Origin: Butyrivibrio sp. M55 | GTDB lineage: Bacteria > Bacillota > Clostridia > Lachnospirales > Lachnospiraceae | DNA: 64,000 bases | Direction of reading: 5' to 3' | Assembly (NCBI RefSeq): GCF_900116865.1 | Contig: NZ_FPCD01000013.1 | Coordinates: 23,694 to 87,693, forward strand | Shown: one piece after another, positions 19,701 to 28,265 of the stretch | Layout: every line of letters begins with the position of its first letter | How positions within the stretch are numbered: the first letter of the stretch is position 1 | Notes under the pieces: model-generated | The model's database searches: none | What the model was told of the DNA's origin: nothing | What the model saw: only the letters and a program-made list of their open reading frames with translations | Made by a program: the position numbers and the translations under genes

Positions 19701-20535
19701 CGAAGAGAGCAAGAACAGCTTCACACCTATAGTCGTACTTACGGCCAATGCGATATCTGGGGCAAAAGAAACTTTTATAAGCGAAGGATTTACGGATTAT
19801 CTGAGTAAGCCTGTTGAGAGCGATAAGCTGGAAGAAGCGCTCATTAAATATCTTCCGGAGGAAAAGATAGAATATAATCCTGAAGAACCGGAGAAGACTG
19901 AGGAGGCGGAAGAACTTTCGGAAAACAATGAGTTTAAGGATTATGTTTCGGGGCTTACGCAGATAAAGTCAGATGTGGGGCTTAAGAACAGCGGAAGCGA
20001 AGAGAGCTATTTTAATATCCTGAAAGTGTACTACGAGTCTATTGAATTTACAAAAGCAAATATCGAGAAGGCGTACGAAGATAAGAACTGGAAGGATTAC
20101 ACGAGCTTTGTACATTCGCTTAAGAGTACGAGCAGAGCAATCGGAGCGACTATACTATCTGATATTGCGGAAAAGCTTGAAAATGCCGGAAATATCGGCG
20201 ATACGATGTATATCAAGGAACATCATTCGGAGCTTCTTAACAGGTACCTTCTTGCGGAGTATGAAATAGCGGGAGTGCCGGGAATCGCAGGTGATGAAGT
20301 AAAGGAAGAGACAGGCGAAAAGATTGATATTACAGAATCTGAAATGAAAGATGCTTACGGAAGCATGGTTGAAGCCTGCAAGGGACTTAACTATGACACG
20401 ATGGAGCTGATACTTGATTCACTTAAGGACTACAATCTTTCCGAAAAAGACATGGGAAATATCGGAAAGATAAAGGACTATCTTACAAAGCTTGATTGGG
20501 AAAGTATAGAGAAAATTGCACAGAATGAGTTGTAG
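16753..20535 (+). CDS. Hybrid histidine kinase with degenerate GGDEF and EAL modules, receiver and HPt
   Basis: A 1260-residue multi-domain kinase. In order: about seven membrane helices (residues 8-225), a degenerate GGDEF (about 235-390; signature site reads RVGIESF), a degenerate EAL (about 400-640; EAL position reads EAVLKF and the later DDFGTG loop reads MDEYGTS), HisKA with phospho-acceptor His665 (SHEIRTP), HATPase with DTGIGIK and GSGLGL, receiver with Asp965 (FLDYRMPG), and HPt with His1121 (HSLKST). It has all parts of a four-step phosphorelay, with the nucleotide-signalling modules most likely serving as c-di-GMP sensors. Start: ATG 16753 after GGGGTG. It is followed 14 bases later by a double receiver gene. 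Confidence 0.92.
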   Translation: MVGTEVIGSSAFNLSALVISVTCIVYKLIIRGKVKLKNWLFIAFIMIIAIDSFSGIVEQFLRYSRLTFETKLIIGHANLFVYFLTHFAMAPIFVYYIVMECGVQHKFTGKVRLYLGIPFIFMELLVLINPLFDIVYEIDDSMSYIRRGGVYVAYVIIGFYTVFSIIVLYLYWGVLNKLKKIAIIYFYILALVGIAVQMIWPNVTCELMCEAIGAMGIMIMLEGDDDRKDFSTKALNRNAFITDIGNYFRYDRRFNAICVKILNGDILRKISSHENYEKILSHVAGYLGDVNKKFEVYRVGIESFFLVCPDITDAYARGIADEVFFKLGKSIMLDGSSVQLKTLVIQASSPDKFETLDNLLLLSDTDIEVDKGRPIYCDELGFVIRRADVEKAVRRGIESSSFRVFYEPIYTKEDLSICAAEAVLKFNDKELGEISKEEFIPIANQTGTIEKLGLFMIEEVLYFIGGGIVEEMGLEFICIKLTSALIIKTDFIAQVKELFSRYGVKPENIVFGITENAAVTDKNLIYQVISDLGDMGIRFYMDEYGTSFFGMQSSTSYLFEGIKVNAGLLVESDSSAQRKLILENRLSTMNQTGKKIVMGAVNSKELAERIQNVKADYVQGKYYSRAVSKNDFIAILKATETARMEERRAKAANEAKSNFLANMSHEIRTPINAVLGMNEVILRECTDEKILEYSRNIESAGKTLLSLINDILDFSKIEAGNMEISERNYELSSVLNDAYNMIYFKAMQKALSLIFEVNEDLPDSLCGDEMRLRQIIVNVLNNAVKYTAEGSVTLKIRGEEVSDDKVNLFIDIIDTGIGIKQEDIQDLFAKFKRLDIDKNRTIEGSGLGLAITSNLLKLMNGSIEVESEYGKGSVFKIVLPQKKVGDVKIGNFKNKIAELNKIHKKYRVKFTAKDANILVVDDTPVNHVVMKELLKNTLVNIDTARSGAECLKMQKLKEYDIIFLDYRMPGMDGVETLHFIREDEESKNSFTPIVVLTANAISGAKETFISEGFTDYLSKPVESDKLEEALIKYLPEEKIEYNPEEPEKTEEAEELSENNEFKDYVSGLTQIKSDVGLKNSGSEESYFNILKVYYESIEFTKANIEKAYEDKNWKDYTSFVHSLKSTSRAIGATILSDIAEKLENAGNIGDTMYIKEHHSELLNRYLLAEYEIAGVPGIAGDEVKEETGEKIDITESEMKDAYGSMVEACKGLNYDTMELILDSLKDYNLSEKDMGNIGKIKDYLTKLDWESIEKIAQNEL

Positions 20536-20549
20536 ACGGGAGCAAAGGA

Positions 20550-21308
20550 ATGTTTGATAAAAAAATTCTTTTAGTCAGAAATGATAAGACGTTCATGGTG
20601 AATGCAATTAAAAAGAGCTTGTCCGATAATCATTTTGCTGTGGCTGAGTCATCATATTCAATATCTGATATCAGTGCCAACAAGGACGATGCGAGTCTTG
20701 CGATTCTTTATACGGATTCTGATTTTGTGGAGCATCAGGATGCAATCATATACTTCAAGGATCTGTGCATTGAAGAGAATATGATCGTCATAATAATTGG
20801 CGATAACGATGCGTTCAAGTTCATCCACAGATTTATACCAAAAGAGGACATCGCGTGCGAGCTTACGAGGCCTCTTGATATGGATGAGCTGCTCGGTAAG
20901 ATATTTATCGTTACCGATGATGAGTACATTCAGATGAAGAGGAAATGCATCCTTATTGTAGATGATGATTTCACTTATCTTCAGATGCTGAGAGAGTGGC
21001 TTAAGGATGATTTCAGAGTCGGAGTCGCAAACTCAGGCGCACAGGCGGTTGCGTGGCTTGCAAACAACAAGGCCGACCTTATACTTCTTGATTATGATAT
21101 GCCTGTAATAGACGGACCGAAAGTAATGGAGATGCTTAAGAAAGAGTCTTTTTCAAGCGGAATACCCATTATGTTTCTTACGGGAAAAAATGACAAAAAG
21201 AGCGTTACCGAAGTACTTGCTCTTAAACCTGCCGATTATCTTTTGAAGACTATAGACAAAGAAAAACTGTTGGAAACACTTAGGAACTTTTTTGATTCAA
21301 AGGAATAA
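20550..21308 (+). CDS. Tandem response regulator (pseudo-receiver plus receiver)
   Basis: A 252-residue protein of two receiver-like folds without an output domain. The N-terminal half (about 1-125) lacks the acidic DD pair and phosphorylation Asp, so it is a pseudo-receiver. The C-terminal half (about 130-252) is complete: ILIVDDDFTY, phospho-Asp in LILLDYDMPVIDG, Thr in MFLTGK and Lys in LLKTID. It likely takes phosphate from the adjacent hybrid kinase or its HPt. The gap of 4 bases to the next gene and 14 bases from the previous one place it in the same operon. Confidence 0.87.
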   Translation: MFDKKILLVRNDKTFMVNAIKKSLSDNHFAVAESSYSISDISANKDDASLAILYTDSDFVEHQDAIIYFKDLCIEENMIVIIIGDNDAFKFIHRFIPKEDIACELTRPLDMDELLGKIFIVTDDEYIQMKRKCILIVDDDFTYLQMLREWLKDDFRVGVANSGAQAVAWLANNKADLILLDYDMPVIDGPKVMEMLKKESFSSGIPIMFLTGKNDKKSVTEVLALKPADYLLKTIDKEKLLETLRNFFDSKE

Positions 21309-21312
21309 CACT

Positions 21313-23241
21313 ATGATTGAAGGTAATCCAAACGGCGGACTTACGTTTTGTATAGCGGCGTTGATAGTCAGTTTAACAAGTATCTTTTGTGCGATAGTGA
21401 TCAGGAAAAAGAAAAGTCTTAAGAACACTTTATTACTTGCGCTTCTTTCGATAGTTCTTTTTGATTCCTGTACAGGTATCGCTTCTTATACTGCCTATAA
21501 CTATGATTTTCCTTATGCGGTCAAGTTCTTCGTATGTTATCTGAGCAAATACATTTATTACGCGACGCATTTCTTGATGATGCCCGTCCTGTTGTATTAC
21601 ATAATCGTAGTCTGCGGTATTTTGCATCTTTTTTCAAAAAGATTCCGTGTTGCATTTGCGATTCCGATGGTTGTTCTTGAGACTGTTCTTTTCTCTAATC
21701 CCATGACACAACTTGCGTTTACGGCGCAATCAGATCTTGTGTTCCACAGAGGACCTGTCGTTTATGCGGCTTATATTCTAAGTGCGTTCTATTTTATCCT
21801 TTGTGTCCTTTTGCTTGTGAGATACTGGAAGAGCATAAATCACCTTAAAAAGGGCGCAATGGTGTACTTTTTGTCACTTGCGATCATGGGAGTCATCATA
21901 CAGATGCTTTTCCCTACGATCACATGTGAGCTTTTGTGCGAGTCGATCGGACTTATGGGAATCATGATCATTCTGGAAAAAGACGACGACAGGGTTGATT
22001 CGGGAACGGGACTTTATAACAGAATGGCGCTGTTGCAGGATATTAAGAATTATATCGACCTTAACAGGAGTTTTAGGACTATCTGCGTGCGCATAGAAAA
22101 TGCGGATGCGTATATAAATATTACGGGATATGCGGATTTTGATTCGATAATAAAGCAGATATCAAAATATTTGTTTGATGTTGCTGATAAGTACGACGTG
22201 TACATAAGCGGTGCTGCCTGCTTTTATATTCTGTGTCTGGACGAAAACGAGAGTGAGAGCAATAAGCTTGCGTATGCGATAAGAGACAGGTTTGACAGAG
22301 GTTGGCTTCTTGATGATAACCAGATGAATATCAACGCACTCATAATGTGTGCGGGAACGCCCGATATGTTTGGCAGCGAAGAGGATATTCTGATGCTGTC
22401 GGAAGCACATATCGAGGATACGGGCAAAAATCTTTTGATCGACCATGATCTTGATTTTCTTCTTAGGAAGATTGAGGTTGAAAAAGCTATTGTCCGCGGA
22501 ATGAATGAGAATTATTTTAAGGTTAAATACAGGCCGATCTTTGATAAGAGCGGAAACAAGGTATGCGGAGCGGAAGCTCTTCTTAATCTGGACGATGCGG
22601 TGCTTGGCGTGATATCTTTCTCAGAGTTTATGGGAGTTGCCGAGAAGTCGGGATTTGCGGAAGAGATAGAGAACAGGATGATAGGTTCGATCCTTAGATT
22701 TACGGGAGAGCTACTTGAGGAAAATCCGGATTGTATAAATTTCATCATGGTGCATACGGTGTCGGATAAGGTTATCAGTAAAGAACTTGTCGGAGTGGTG
22801 AGAGAGTATGCGAAGCAGTACAATGTCGACCTTTCCAAGATCGCGCTTGATATAAATGACAATGTCCTGTATGTTGAGACGGACTCCGTGGACTATGTAA
22901 TAGAGAGGCTAAGCGAGGACGGAGTCAGGATCTTTATGGGAAATTACAAGAACGACTCAATGGGCGTAAGGTACGATATGCTTAGCGGATTTAACGGAGT
23001 TATAGTAAATATCAAGCACTTCATGGAGACAACCGGAGGTTCAAAGCGCGGCATTATCCTAAAGAACAGAATGGATATGCTGAGGCAGATAAATAAGACC
23101 GTTGTGGTATCGGGAGTGGATTCTTTTGAATACTATGATAAGATGAAAGATATTTACGCTGATTATATTTTGGGCGACTATCTGTCACCGGCTGTATCAA
23201 AGATTGAGTTTGTTGAGATTGCAAAAGCGGGAAGAGTGTGA
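21313..23241 (+). CDS. Membrane protein with degenerate GGDEF-EAL modules, paralogue of the kinase front half
   Basis: A 642-residue protein collinear with the first about 640 residues of the hybrid kinase at 16753: seven membrane helices (about 10-220), a GGDEF-like region without the signature (site reads YISGAACFY) and an EAL-like domain (about 395-640). Here the first motif is kept (GAEALLNL), but later catalytic segments are lost: ALDINDN replaces the E-x-T-E segment and MGNYKNDS replaces the DDFGTG loop. It is therefore probably a receptor and not a phosphodiesterase. The start is ATG 21313 after AAAGGAA; the frame from TTG 21292 overlaps the previous gene. Last gene of the operon. Confidence 0.88.
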   Translation: MIEGNPNGGLTFCIAALIVSLTSIFCAIVIRKKKSLKNTLLLALLSIVLFDSCTGIASYTAYNYDFPYAVKFFVCYLSKYIYYATHFLMMPVLLYYIIVVCGILHLFSKRFRVAFAIPMVVLETVLFSNPMTQLAFTAQSDLVFHRGPVVYAAYILSAFYFILCVLLLVRYWKSINHLKKGAMVYFLSLAIMGVIIQMLFPTITCELLCESIGLMGIMIILEKDDDRVDSGTGLYNRMALLQDIKNYIDLNRSFRTICVRIENADAYINITGYADFDSIIKQISKYLFDVADKYDVYISGAACFYILCLDENESESNKLAYAIRDRFDRGWLLDDNQMNINALIMCAGTPDMFGSEEDILMLSEAHIEDTGKNLLIDHDLDFLLRKIEVEKAIVRGMNENYFKVKYRPIFDKSGNKVCGAEALLNLDDAVLGVISFSEFMGVAEKSGFAEEIENRMIGSILRFTGELLEENPDCINFIMVHTVSDKVISKELVGVVREYAKQYNVDLSKIALDINDNVLYVETDSVDYVIERLSEDGVRIFMGNYKNDSMGVRYDMLSGFNGVIVNIKHFMETTGGSKRGIILKNRMDMLRQINKTVVVSGVDSFEYYDKMKDIYADYILGDYLSPAVSKIEFVEIAKAGRV

Positions 23242-23299
23242 TATAAACTATAATACGTAAATTGTGTTTTTGAGAAATACGGATAAATACAGGATTTAT

Positions 23300-23340
23300 G
23301 CCTCTTTGTTGGATAATAGTCTGACAAAGAGGCTTTTTGT
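23300..23340 (+). terminator. Terminator of the signalling operon
   Basis: GCCTCTTTGT / ACAAAGAGGC, a 10-bp perfect stem followed by T5, 59 bases after the last stop codon of the operon. Confidence 0.87.
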
Positions 23341-23491
23341 CTGATATTTGTTACATATGATAATTTTTTTGATAATTATAGTATAATTCTGCGATTAATT
23401 ATTGACATTCTGGTGCAAATATAATACTTTTTTTAAAAGAGCTTTAAAATTATTTTTAACATTTGCTTATAAGAGAAGGGGATTGATTCTA

Positions 23492-24613
23492 ATGGATATA
23501 GTTTTGGCGATTCTGGCTGTTTTACCGGCAGCTGTTTTGTTATGTATTATCTACAAGGCGGACAAAGTCGAGAAAGAGCCTCTGGGACTTATGGCGGCAG
23601 TGTTCTTTTTCGGGGCGCTGACAACGGTAAGTGCGGTGGCTTTGGAATATTTTGGAATCCTTGTCCTTGATATGGTCTTTCCTAAGCAGAACGTTGTTTA
23701 TCATCTTATAGAAAATTTCCTTGTAATCGGTGTGGCTGAAGAAGCAGGTAAATACTTCGTTTTAAAGAAGTGTACCTGGAATAATGAAGAGTTTAACTTT
23801 GCTTTCGACGGAATAGTTTACTCAGTGTGCGCATCTCTGGGCTTTGCGACGATTGAGAATGTTATGTACGTATTTCAGTTTGGATTTATGACGGGACTTA
23901 TGCGCGCGGTACTTTCGGTTCCCGGACACTGCATATTCGGCGTGTTTATGGGCGCATATTACGGACTTGCCAAAGGATATGAGTGCAGGGGAAGGTTTGA
24001 CAAGAGAAATGCCAATACACAGAAGGCGTTCTGGATACCTGTCGGACTTCACGGATTGTATGATTTTTGTCTTTCGACGGAACATACTCTTACAATGCTT
24101 GTATTTATCGGACTTGAGCTGTTTATGGTCATAAAGGCTATTTTATATGTTAAGCGTATTTCAACAAAGGATCTTCCGCTCAGACCGGGCATGATGCCGG
24201 GGCAGATGATGAATGGCGGATACTTTGGTATGAATCCCATGCAAGTACAATTTTATCCTATGAGGCAGCCGGTAGCGAACGGACAGTTTATGCAGCCTCA
24301 GTTCTATCAGGGGCAGCAGATGGCCGGAAACAGGCAGTTTATGCAGGAACAAGGACAATTCTATCAGGGGCAGGTTGTAAACGGACAGCCCATGCAGCCG
24401 CAGTTTTACCGTGAGCAGCAGCCTGTAAGGAATATTCAGCCGATAAATGCACGTCCCGTGCAGGAGGAAGAGGTACAACCTTCTGAGGATTTCAAGGTTA
24501 TTCAGAGTTATGTGGGCTATGAAAACGGCCCCGCTACAGAGAAGTTAAGTGATGGAATATGTGACGGATTGACCAATCCGACACCCGTATTTTCCGTATC
24601 TGATTTCGATTGA
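23492..24613 (+). CDS. prsW: PrsW-family intramembrane protease with Gln/Met-rich repeat tail
   Basis: A 373-residue protein. Residues 1-220 form about seven or eight membrane helices with the PrsW signatures: GVAEEAGKYF (the Glu-Glu motif), FDGIVYSVCASLGFATIEN and a later His in VPGHCIFG. PrsW-type enzymes make site-1 cuts in anti-sigma factors or related membrane proteins. The C-terminal about 130 residues are a hydrophilic tail with imprecise repeats of the type NGQFMQPQFYQGQQ, unusual for the family. The start is ATG 23492 with AGAAGGGG upstream; the TTG at 23402 lies in AT-rich leader sequence. No anti-sigma factor gene is adjacent, so the substrate is unknown. Confidence 0.87.
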   Translation: MDIVLAILAVLPAAVLLCIIYKADKVEKEPLGLMAAVFFFGALTTVSAVALEYFGILVLDMVFPKQNVVYHLIENFLVIGVAEEAGKYFVLKKCTWNNEEFNFAFDGIVYSVCASLGFATIENVMYVFQFGFMTGLMRAVLSVPGHCIFGVFMGAYYGLAKGYECRGRFDKRNANTQKAFWIPVGLHGLYDFCLSTEHTLTMLVFIGLELFMVIKAILYVKRISTKDLPLRPGMMPGQMMNGGYFGMNPMQVQFYPMRQPVANGQFMQPQFYQGQQMAGNRQFMQEQGQFYQGQVVNGQPMQPQFYREQQPVRNIQPINARPVQEEEVQPSEDFKVIQSYVGYENGPATEKLSDGICDGLTNPTPVFSVSDFD

Positions 24614-24684
24614 TAACAAAAATGTAAAAAAAGTGCTAGATAATATTAAAATTATCCGCTTTTTTATATACGTGTAATCAACTA

Positions 24685-24723
24685 TAATGACATTGTCGAA
24701 TAGACTATGTCATTATTTTTTTT
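24685..24723 (+). terminator. Terminator after prsW overlapping the dctP promoter region
   Basis: TAATGACAT / ATGTCATTA stem with T8. A TATAAT at 24684-24689 overlaps the 5' arm; if it is the dctP -10 element, transcripts would start inside the loop and escape the hairpin. Confidence 0.7.
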
Positions 24724-24741
24724 ATTTTAGGGAGGTAAAAA

Positions 24742-25818
24742 ATGAAGAAGAAACTTATTTCGACACTATTAACAGTAGCAACAGTTGTATCAATGACAGC
24801 TTGTGGTGTATCAGCACCTGAGACACCCGCAGCACAGCCTGCAGCTGACGCACAGGCATCTGATGCACAGGCAGCTGACGCTCCGGCAGAGCCTGCTAAG
24901 GACGCAATCACACTTGTTATGGCTGAGGTTAACCCTCTTGATTCTATTTCAGGTATGACAGATGCAAAGTTCAAAGAAGAAGTTGAGAAGAGATCAAATG
25001 GATCAATCATCATCGATCTTCAGGCTAACCAGGTTCTTGGTGCTGAGCAGGACGTTCTTGATACAATGCTTGGTGGCGGCGGAACAATCGATCTTGCAAG
25101 AATTTCCGCTTTCTCACTTACAAGCTACGGCGGAGAGTCATCAATGCTCCTTTCACTTCCTTACACATTTGTAAGCCGTGAGCATTTCTGGAACTTCGCT
25201 ACATCTGATCTTGCTAAGCAGTTCTTGCTTGAGCCCTCAGAGAACGGAAGCGGTGTAAGAGGACTTTTCTATGGTGAGGAAGGTTTCCGTCATTTCTTCA
25301 CAACAAAGGAAATCTCAGGTATCGATTCTCTTAAGGGATTAAAGCTTCGTGTTTCTAACGACCCTGTTATGAACGGTCTTGTAGAAGGTCTTGGTGCTTC
25401 TCCTACAGTAGTTGCTTTCACAGAGCTCTATGGTGCACTTCAGACAGGTGTAGTTGATGGTGCTGAGCAGCCTATCGCAAACTATGCATCAAACTCATTC
25501 AACGAAGTTGCAGGCAACATGATCCTTGATGGACACACACTTGGTGCTATCCAGGTTATCATCACAGATGACGCTTGGAACAAGCTTTCAGCTGATCAGC
25601 AGGATATCCTTATGGCAGCCGGTGAAGAGGCTTCTAAGTACAACCGTTCAATCTCAGAAGAGAAGGAGAAGGAAGTACTTGAGCAGCTTAAGGCTAACGG
25701 AACAAAGATCACAGAAGTTGAGGATATCAAGCCTTGGCAGGACGCTGTTAAGAAAGTTGTTGAAGAGAACATAAAGGGCAAGGAAGACGTTTACCAGCAG
25801 ATCCTTGATATGCAGTAA
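24742..25818 (+). CDS. dctP: TRAP transporter solute-binding lipoprotein DctP
   Basis: A 358-residue extracellular solute receptor of a tripartite ATP-independent periplasmic-type importer. The lipobox is VSMTAC with Cys21, followed by an Ala/Asp/Gln-rich linker (residues 26-55) and the DctP fold (about 57-350). The family Arg in GLKLRVSNDPV, which binds the solute carboxylate, and the nearby signature TELYGALQTGVVDGAEQP are both present. Expected ligands are C4-dicarboxylates, sugar acids or related organic acids. A strong AGGGAGG ribosome binding site and a possible attenuator after the gene fit the usual excess of receptor over permease. Confidence 0.94.
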   Translation: MKKKLISTLLTVATVVSMTACGVSAPETPAAQPAADAQASDAQAADAPAEPAKDAITLVMAEVNPLDSISGMTDAKFKEEVEKRSNGSIIIDLQANQVLGAEQDVLDTMLGGGGTIDLARISAFSLTSYGGESSMLLSLPYTFVSREHFWNFATSDLAKQFLLEPSENGSGVRGLFYGEEGFRHFFTTKEISGIDSLKGLKLRVSNDPVMNGLVEGLGASPTVVAFTELYGALQTGVVDGAEQPIANYASNSFNEVAGNMILDGHTLGAIQVIITDDAWNKLSADQQDILMAAGEEASKYNRSISEEKEKEVLEQLKANGTKITEVEDIKPWQDAVKKVVEENIKGKEDVYQQILDMQ

Positions 25819-25865
25819 TTTTTTACCACCTTTAGTTGTAACTTATCAATTTATTATTTAACGCC

Positions 25866-25902
25866 GGCATGGGGAGGGTATCCCTTCTCCATGCCCTTTT
25901 TA
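25866..25902 (+). terminator. Partial terminator/attenuator between dctP and dctQ
   Basis: GGCATGGGGAG / TTCTCCATGCC hairpin with a CTTTTTA tail lies in the 100-base gap. It probably lowers transcription of the permease genes relative to the receptor. Confidence 0.72.
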
Positions 25903-25918
25903 GAAGAAAAGAGGAATT

Positions 25919-26443
25919 ATGGAAGGCTTTTTTAAACAGGTAGATAAGATCAAAGTTTTATATGACGTAACATATAAGATTATGCTTTTTATCTGCAAAC
26001 TCTTGCTTATTGCAGATATCCTGATCACCTCGATGAGTGTTGCAGGAAGATATATTTCTTTCATTCCGGATCCTGCATGGAGCGAGGAGATTGTACTTAC
26101 ACTTATGGCTTATATGGCTGTATTATCTGCAGCATTAGCCATCAGACGCGGTGCTCATATAAGAATGACAGCATTGGACGTTTACTTACCTAAGAAACTT
26201 ATACAGGCACTCGATATCCTTAATGATATTTGTGTACTTGGCCTTGCAATCGTTATGATCGTGATTGGATGGGGGTATGCTTCAACAATCGGAGCGAAGG
26301 GATCATATGTTAGTATGCCTTCACTTTCAAAGTTCTGGTTGTATTTCCCAATTCCTGTAGCAGGTGTTGCTATGTTTGTATTTGAACTTGAGGCAATTTA
26401 CAATGATATCAAACGCATAGTATTAAAGGAGGGAAATAAGTAA
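25919..26443 (+). CDS. dctQ: TRAP transporter small permease DctQ
   Basis: A 174-residue membrane protein with four predicted helices (about residues 22-45, 58-78, 98-120, 140-163). The diagnostic DctQ features are the conserved acidic-Trp stretch PDPAWSEEIVLTLMAYMAVLSAALAIRRGAHIRM. It pairs with DctM to form the sodium-coupled membrane unit of the TRAP importer. The stop codon shares one base with the dctM start (TAATG), so the two are translationally coupled. AGAGGAATT is upstream. Confidence 0.92.
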   Translation: MEGFFKQVDKIKVLYDVTYKIMLFICKLLLIADILITSMSVAGRYISFIPDPAWSEEIVLTLMAYMAVLSAALAIRRGAHIRMTALDVYLPKKLIQALDILNDICVLGLAIVMIVIGWGYASTIGAKGSYVSMPSLSKFWLYFPIPVAGVAMFVFELEAIYNDIKRIVLKEGNK

Positions 26444-27741
26444 TGGCAGTAAATTCAACAGCTATTGCAGTATTGCTTGTGAGCTTTCTTATAATGATTA
26501 TGCTCAGATTTCAGATTGCTTATGCAGTGGCATTATCTTCACTTTTTTGTTTAATGTATCAGGGACTCCCTCTTACAAGCATCTGTCAGCAGATGGTTAA
26601 GGGAATCAATTCGTTTAGTATGATGGCAATTCCGTTCTTTATTACAATGGGATGCCTTATGGGTACCGGTGGTATTTCTGAAAAGCTTATTGCTTTGGCC
26701 AACGCTTGTGTTGGTTGGATGACCGGTGGAATGGCGATGGTTAATATCGTTGCTTCATATTTCTTTGGTGGTATTTCAGGATCGGCAGCTGCTGATACTG
26801 CATCACTTGGAAGTATTCTCATTCCTATGATGGTCGAAGAAGGCTATGATGATGATTTCTCAACAGCAGTAACAATTACATCATCATGTGAGGGACTTCT
26901 TGTTCCTCCCAGTCATAACATGGTAATTTATGCCATGAGTGCCGGCGGTATCTCTATAGGAAGTTTGTTCCTTGCAGGATATATACCGGGAGCAATTCTT
27001 GCAATATCACTCATGGTTGGATCATATATTATTTCTAAGAAGAGACATTATCCCAAGGGAGAAAAGTTCAGCATTGTTCGTCTCTTAAAGCAGCTTGGAA
27101 CTTCATTCTGGGCACTTGCTGCAGTTATTATCGTAGTATTTGGTGTTGTAGGCGGTGTATTTACAGCAACTGAGTCAGCCGCTATCGCAGTTCTTTACAG
27201 CTTGATTGTAAGCGTTTACATCTATAAGGGACTTGACTGGAAGGGTGTTTGGAAGACATTGGAATCTTGTATCGATACACTTTCAATCGTACTTATCCTT
27301 ATTTCAACATCAAGTATTTTTGGTTATTGCCTTACAACACTTCATGTTCCTGCCATTGCAGCTAACTTGATTGTAGGATTCTCAAGCAATCCTGTTGTTA
27401 TCGCACTTTTGATTGATCTGATTCTCCTTGTACTTGGATGTATCATGGATATGGCTCCGATCATCTTGATCGCTACACCTATCCTTCTTCCTATTGCACA
27501 GTCAATCGGAATCGATCCCATACAGTTTGGTATCATGATCGTTCTTAACTGTGGTATCGGACTTTTGACACCTCCCGTTGGAGCCGTTCTTTTCATCGGT
27601 TCTGCTGTTGGTAAGGTTAAGATGGAGAAAGTAGTAAAGGCAACACTTCCTTTCTACATTTGCATGATCGTTACACTTCTCCTTCTTACATTTATTCCTG
27701 AGATTAGTATGTTCTTACCTAATCTGCTTGGAGCAAAATAA
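26443..27741 (+). CDS. dctM: TRAP transporter large permease DctM
   Basis: A 432-residue permease of the ion-transporter superfamily with about 12 membrane helices, the normal size for DctM. Visible family motifs include FFGGISGSAAADTASLGSILIPMM and its second inverted-repeat counterpart GIGLLTPPVGAVLF, which form the two substrate/sodium-binding clamshell hairpins. It is directly coupled to dctQ and drives solute uptake using the sodium gradient. The next gene starts 11 bases downstream. Confidence 0.95.
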   Translation: MAVNSTAIAVLLVSFLIMIMLRFQIAYAVALSSLFCLMYQGLPLTSICQQMVKGINSFSMMAIPFFITMGCLMGTGGISEKLIALANACVGWMTGGMAMVNIVASYFFGGISGSAAADTASLGSILIPMMVEEGYDDDFSTAVTITSSCEGLLVPPSHNMVIYAMSAGGISIGSLFLAGYIPGAILAISLMVGSYIISKKRHYPKGEKFSIVRLLKQLGTSFWALAAVIIVVFGVVGGVFTATESAAIAVLYSLIVSVYIYKGLDWKGVWKTLESCIDTLSIVLILISTSSIFGYCLTTLHVPAIAANLIVGFSSNPVVIALLIDLILLVLGCIMDMAPIILIATPILLPIAQSIGIDPIQFGIMIVLNCGIGLLTPPVGAVLFIGSAVGKVKMEKVVKATLPFYICMIVTLLLLTFIPEISMFLPNLLGAK

Positions 27742-27752
27742 GGTGATTAATT

Positions 27753-28223
27753 ATGGAATATCGTTACATATCTGATGTTAAGCCTAAGGATTTATGGTTT
27801 ATAGCCATGATTCGTACATACAGGTCACTCGCGGGGGTCGTAAATGTTGTATTTACAGTTGCGATGATCATGTTGTCGATTAGGTTTTGGGGAACGTCAG
27901 GACCATTTATCAGAGCACTGCTTATGTTTGGATGTATGCTGTTCCCGATTATCCAGCCTTTTCTAGTTTATTTACGGAGCATTAAACAGCTGGAGACCCT
28001 TCCGGGAAGAGTAGAGCTCTTGTTTGATGATAACGGAGTTCATGTCAGCAGTGACGGGAAGCAGGAAGACATCAAGTGGAACAAAATCGTAAATGCGATC
28101 AAACAGTCCAATATGATAATCGTCATGTCGGACAAGAGCCACGGATACATGTTGACTAATCGTATTCTCGGTGATGAAAAAGATGAGTTTTATGATTTTC
28201 TTTGTAAAAAGATCAGAAACTAA
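27753..28223 (+). CDS. YcxB-like membrane protein
   Basis: A 156-residue protein with two membrane segments (about residues 30-50 and 58-80) and a C-terminal cytoplasmic PH-like domain (about 85-156) with the pattern VELLFDDNGVHVSSDGKQEDIKWNKI, typical of YcxB-like proteins. The family has no defined activity. Its 11-base distance from dctM and AAGGTGAT ribosome binding site make it the last gene of the TRAP operon, though this link is not seen in other TRAP systems I know of. Confidence 0.78.
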   Translation: MEYRYISDVKPKDLWFIAMIRTYRSLAGVVNVVFTVAMIMLSIRFWGTSGPFIRALLMFGCMLFPIIQPFLVYLRSIKQLETLPGRVELLFDDNGVHVSSDGKQEDIKWNKIVNAIKQSNMIIVMSDKSHGYMLTNRILGDEKDEFYDFLCKKIRN

Positions 28224-28253
28224 CGAATATTAGAAAAATGATGACGGCAGCGC

Positions 28254-28259
28254 TATAAT
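28254..28259 (+). promoter_or_regulatory. -10 element immediately before the sensor kinase start
   Basis: TATAAT ends 7 bases before the ATG at 28266 and no ribosome binding site lies between them. If this is the active promoter, transcription begins at or next to the ATG and the mRNA is leaderless. The -35 region is poor. Confidence 0.5.
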
Positions 28260-28265
28260 ACTTTT

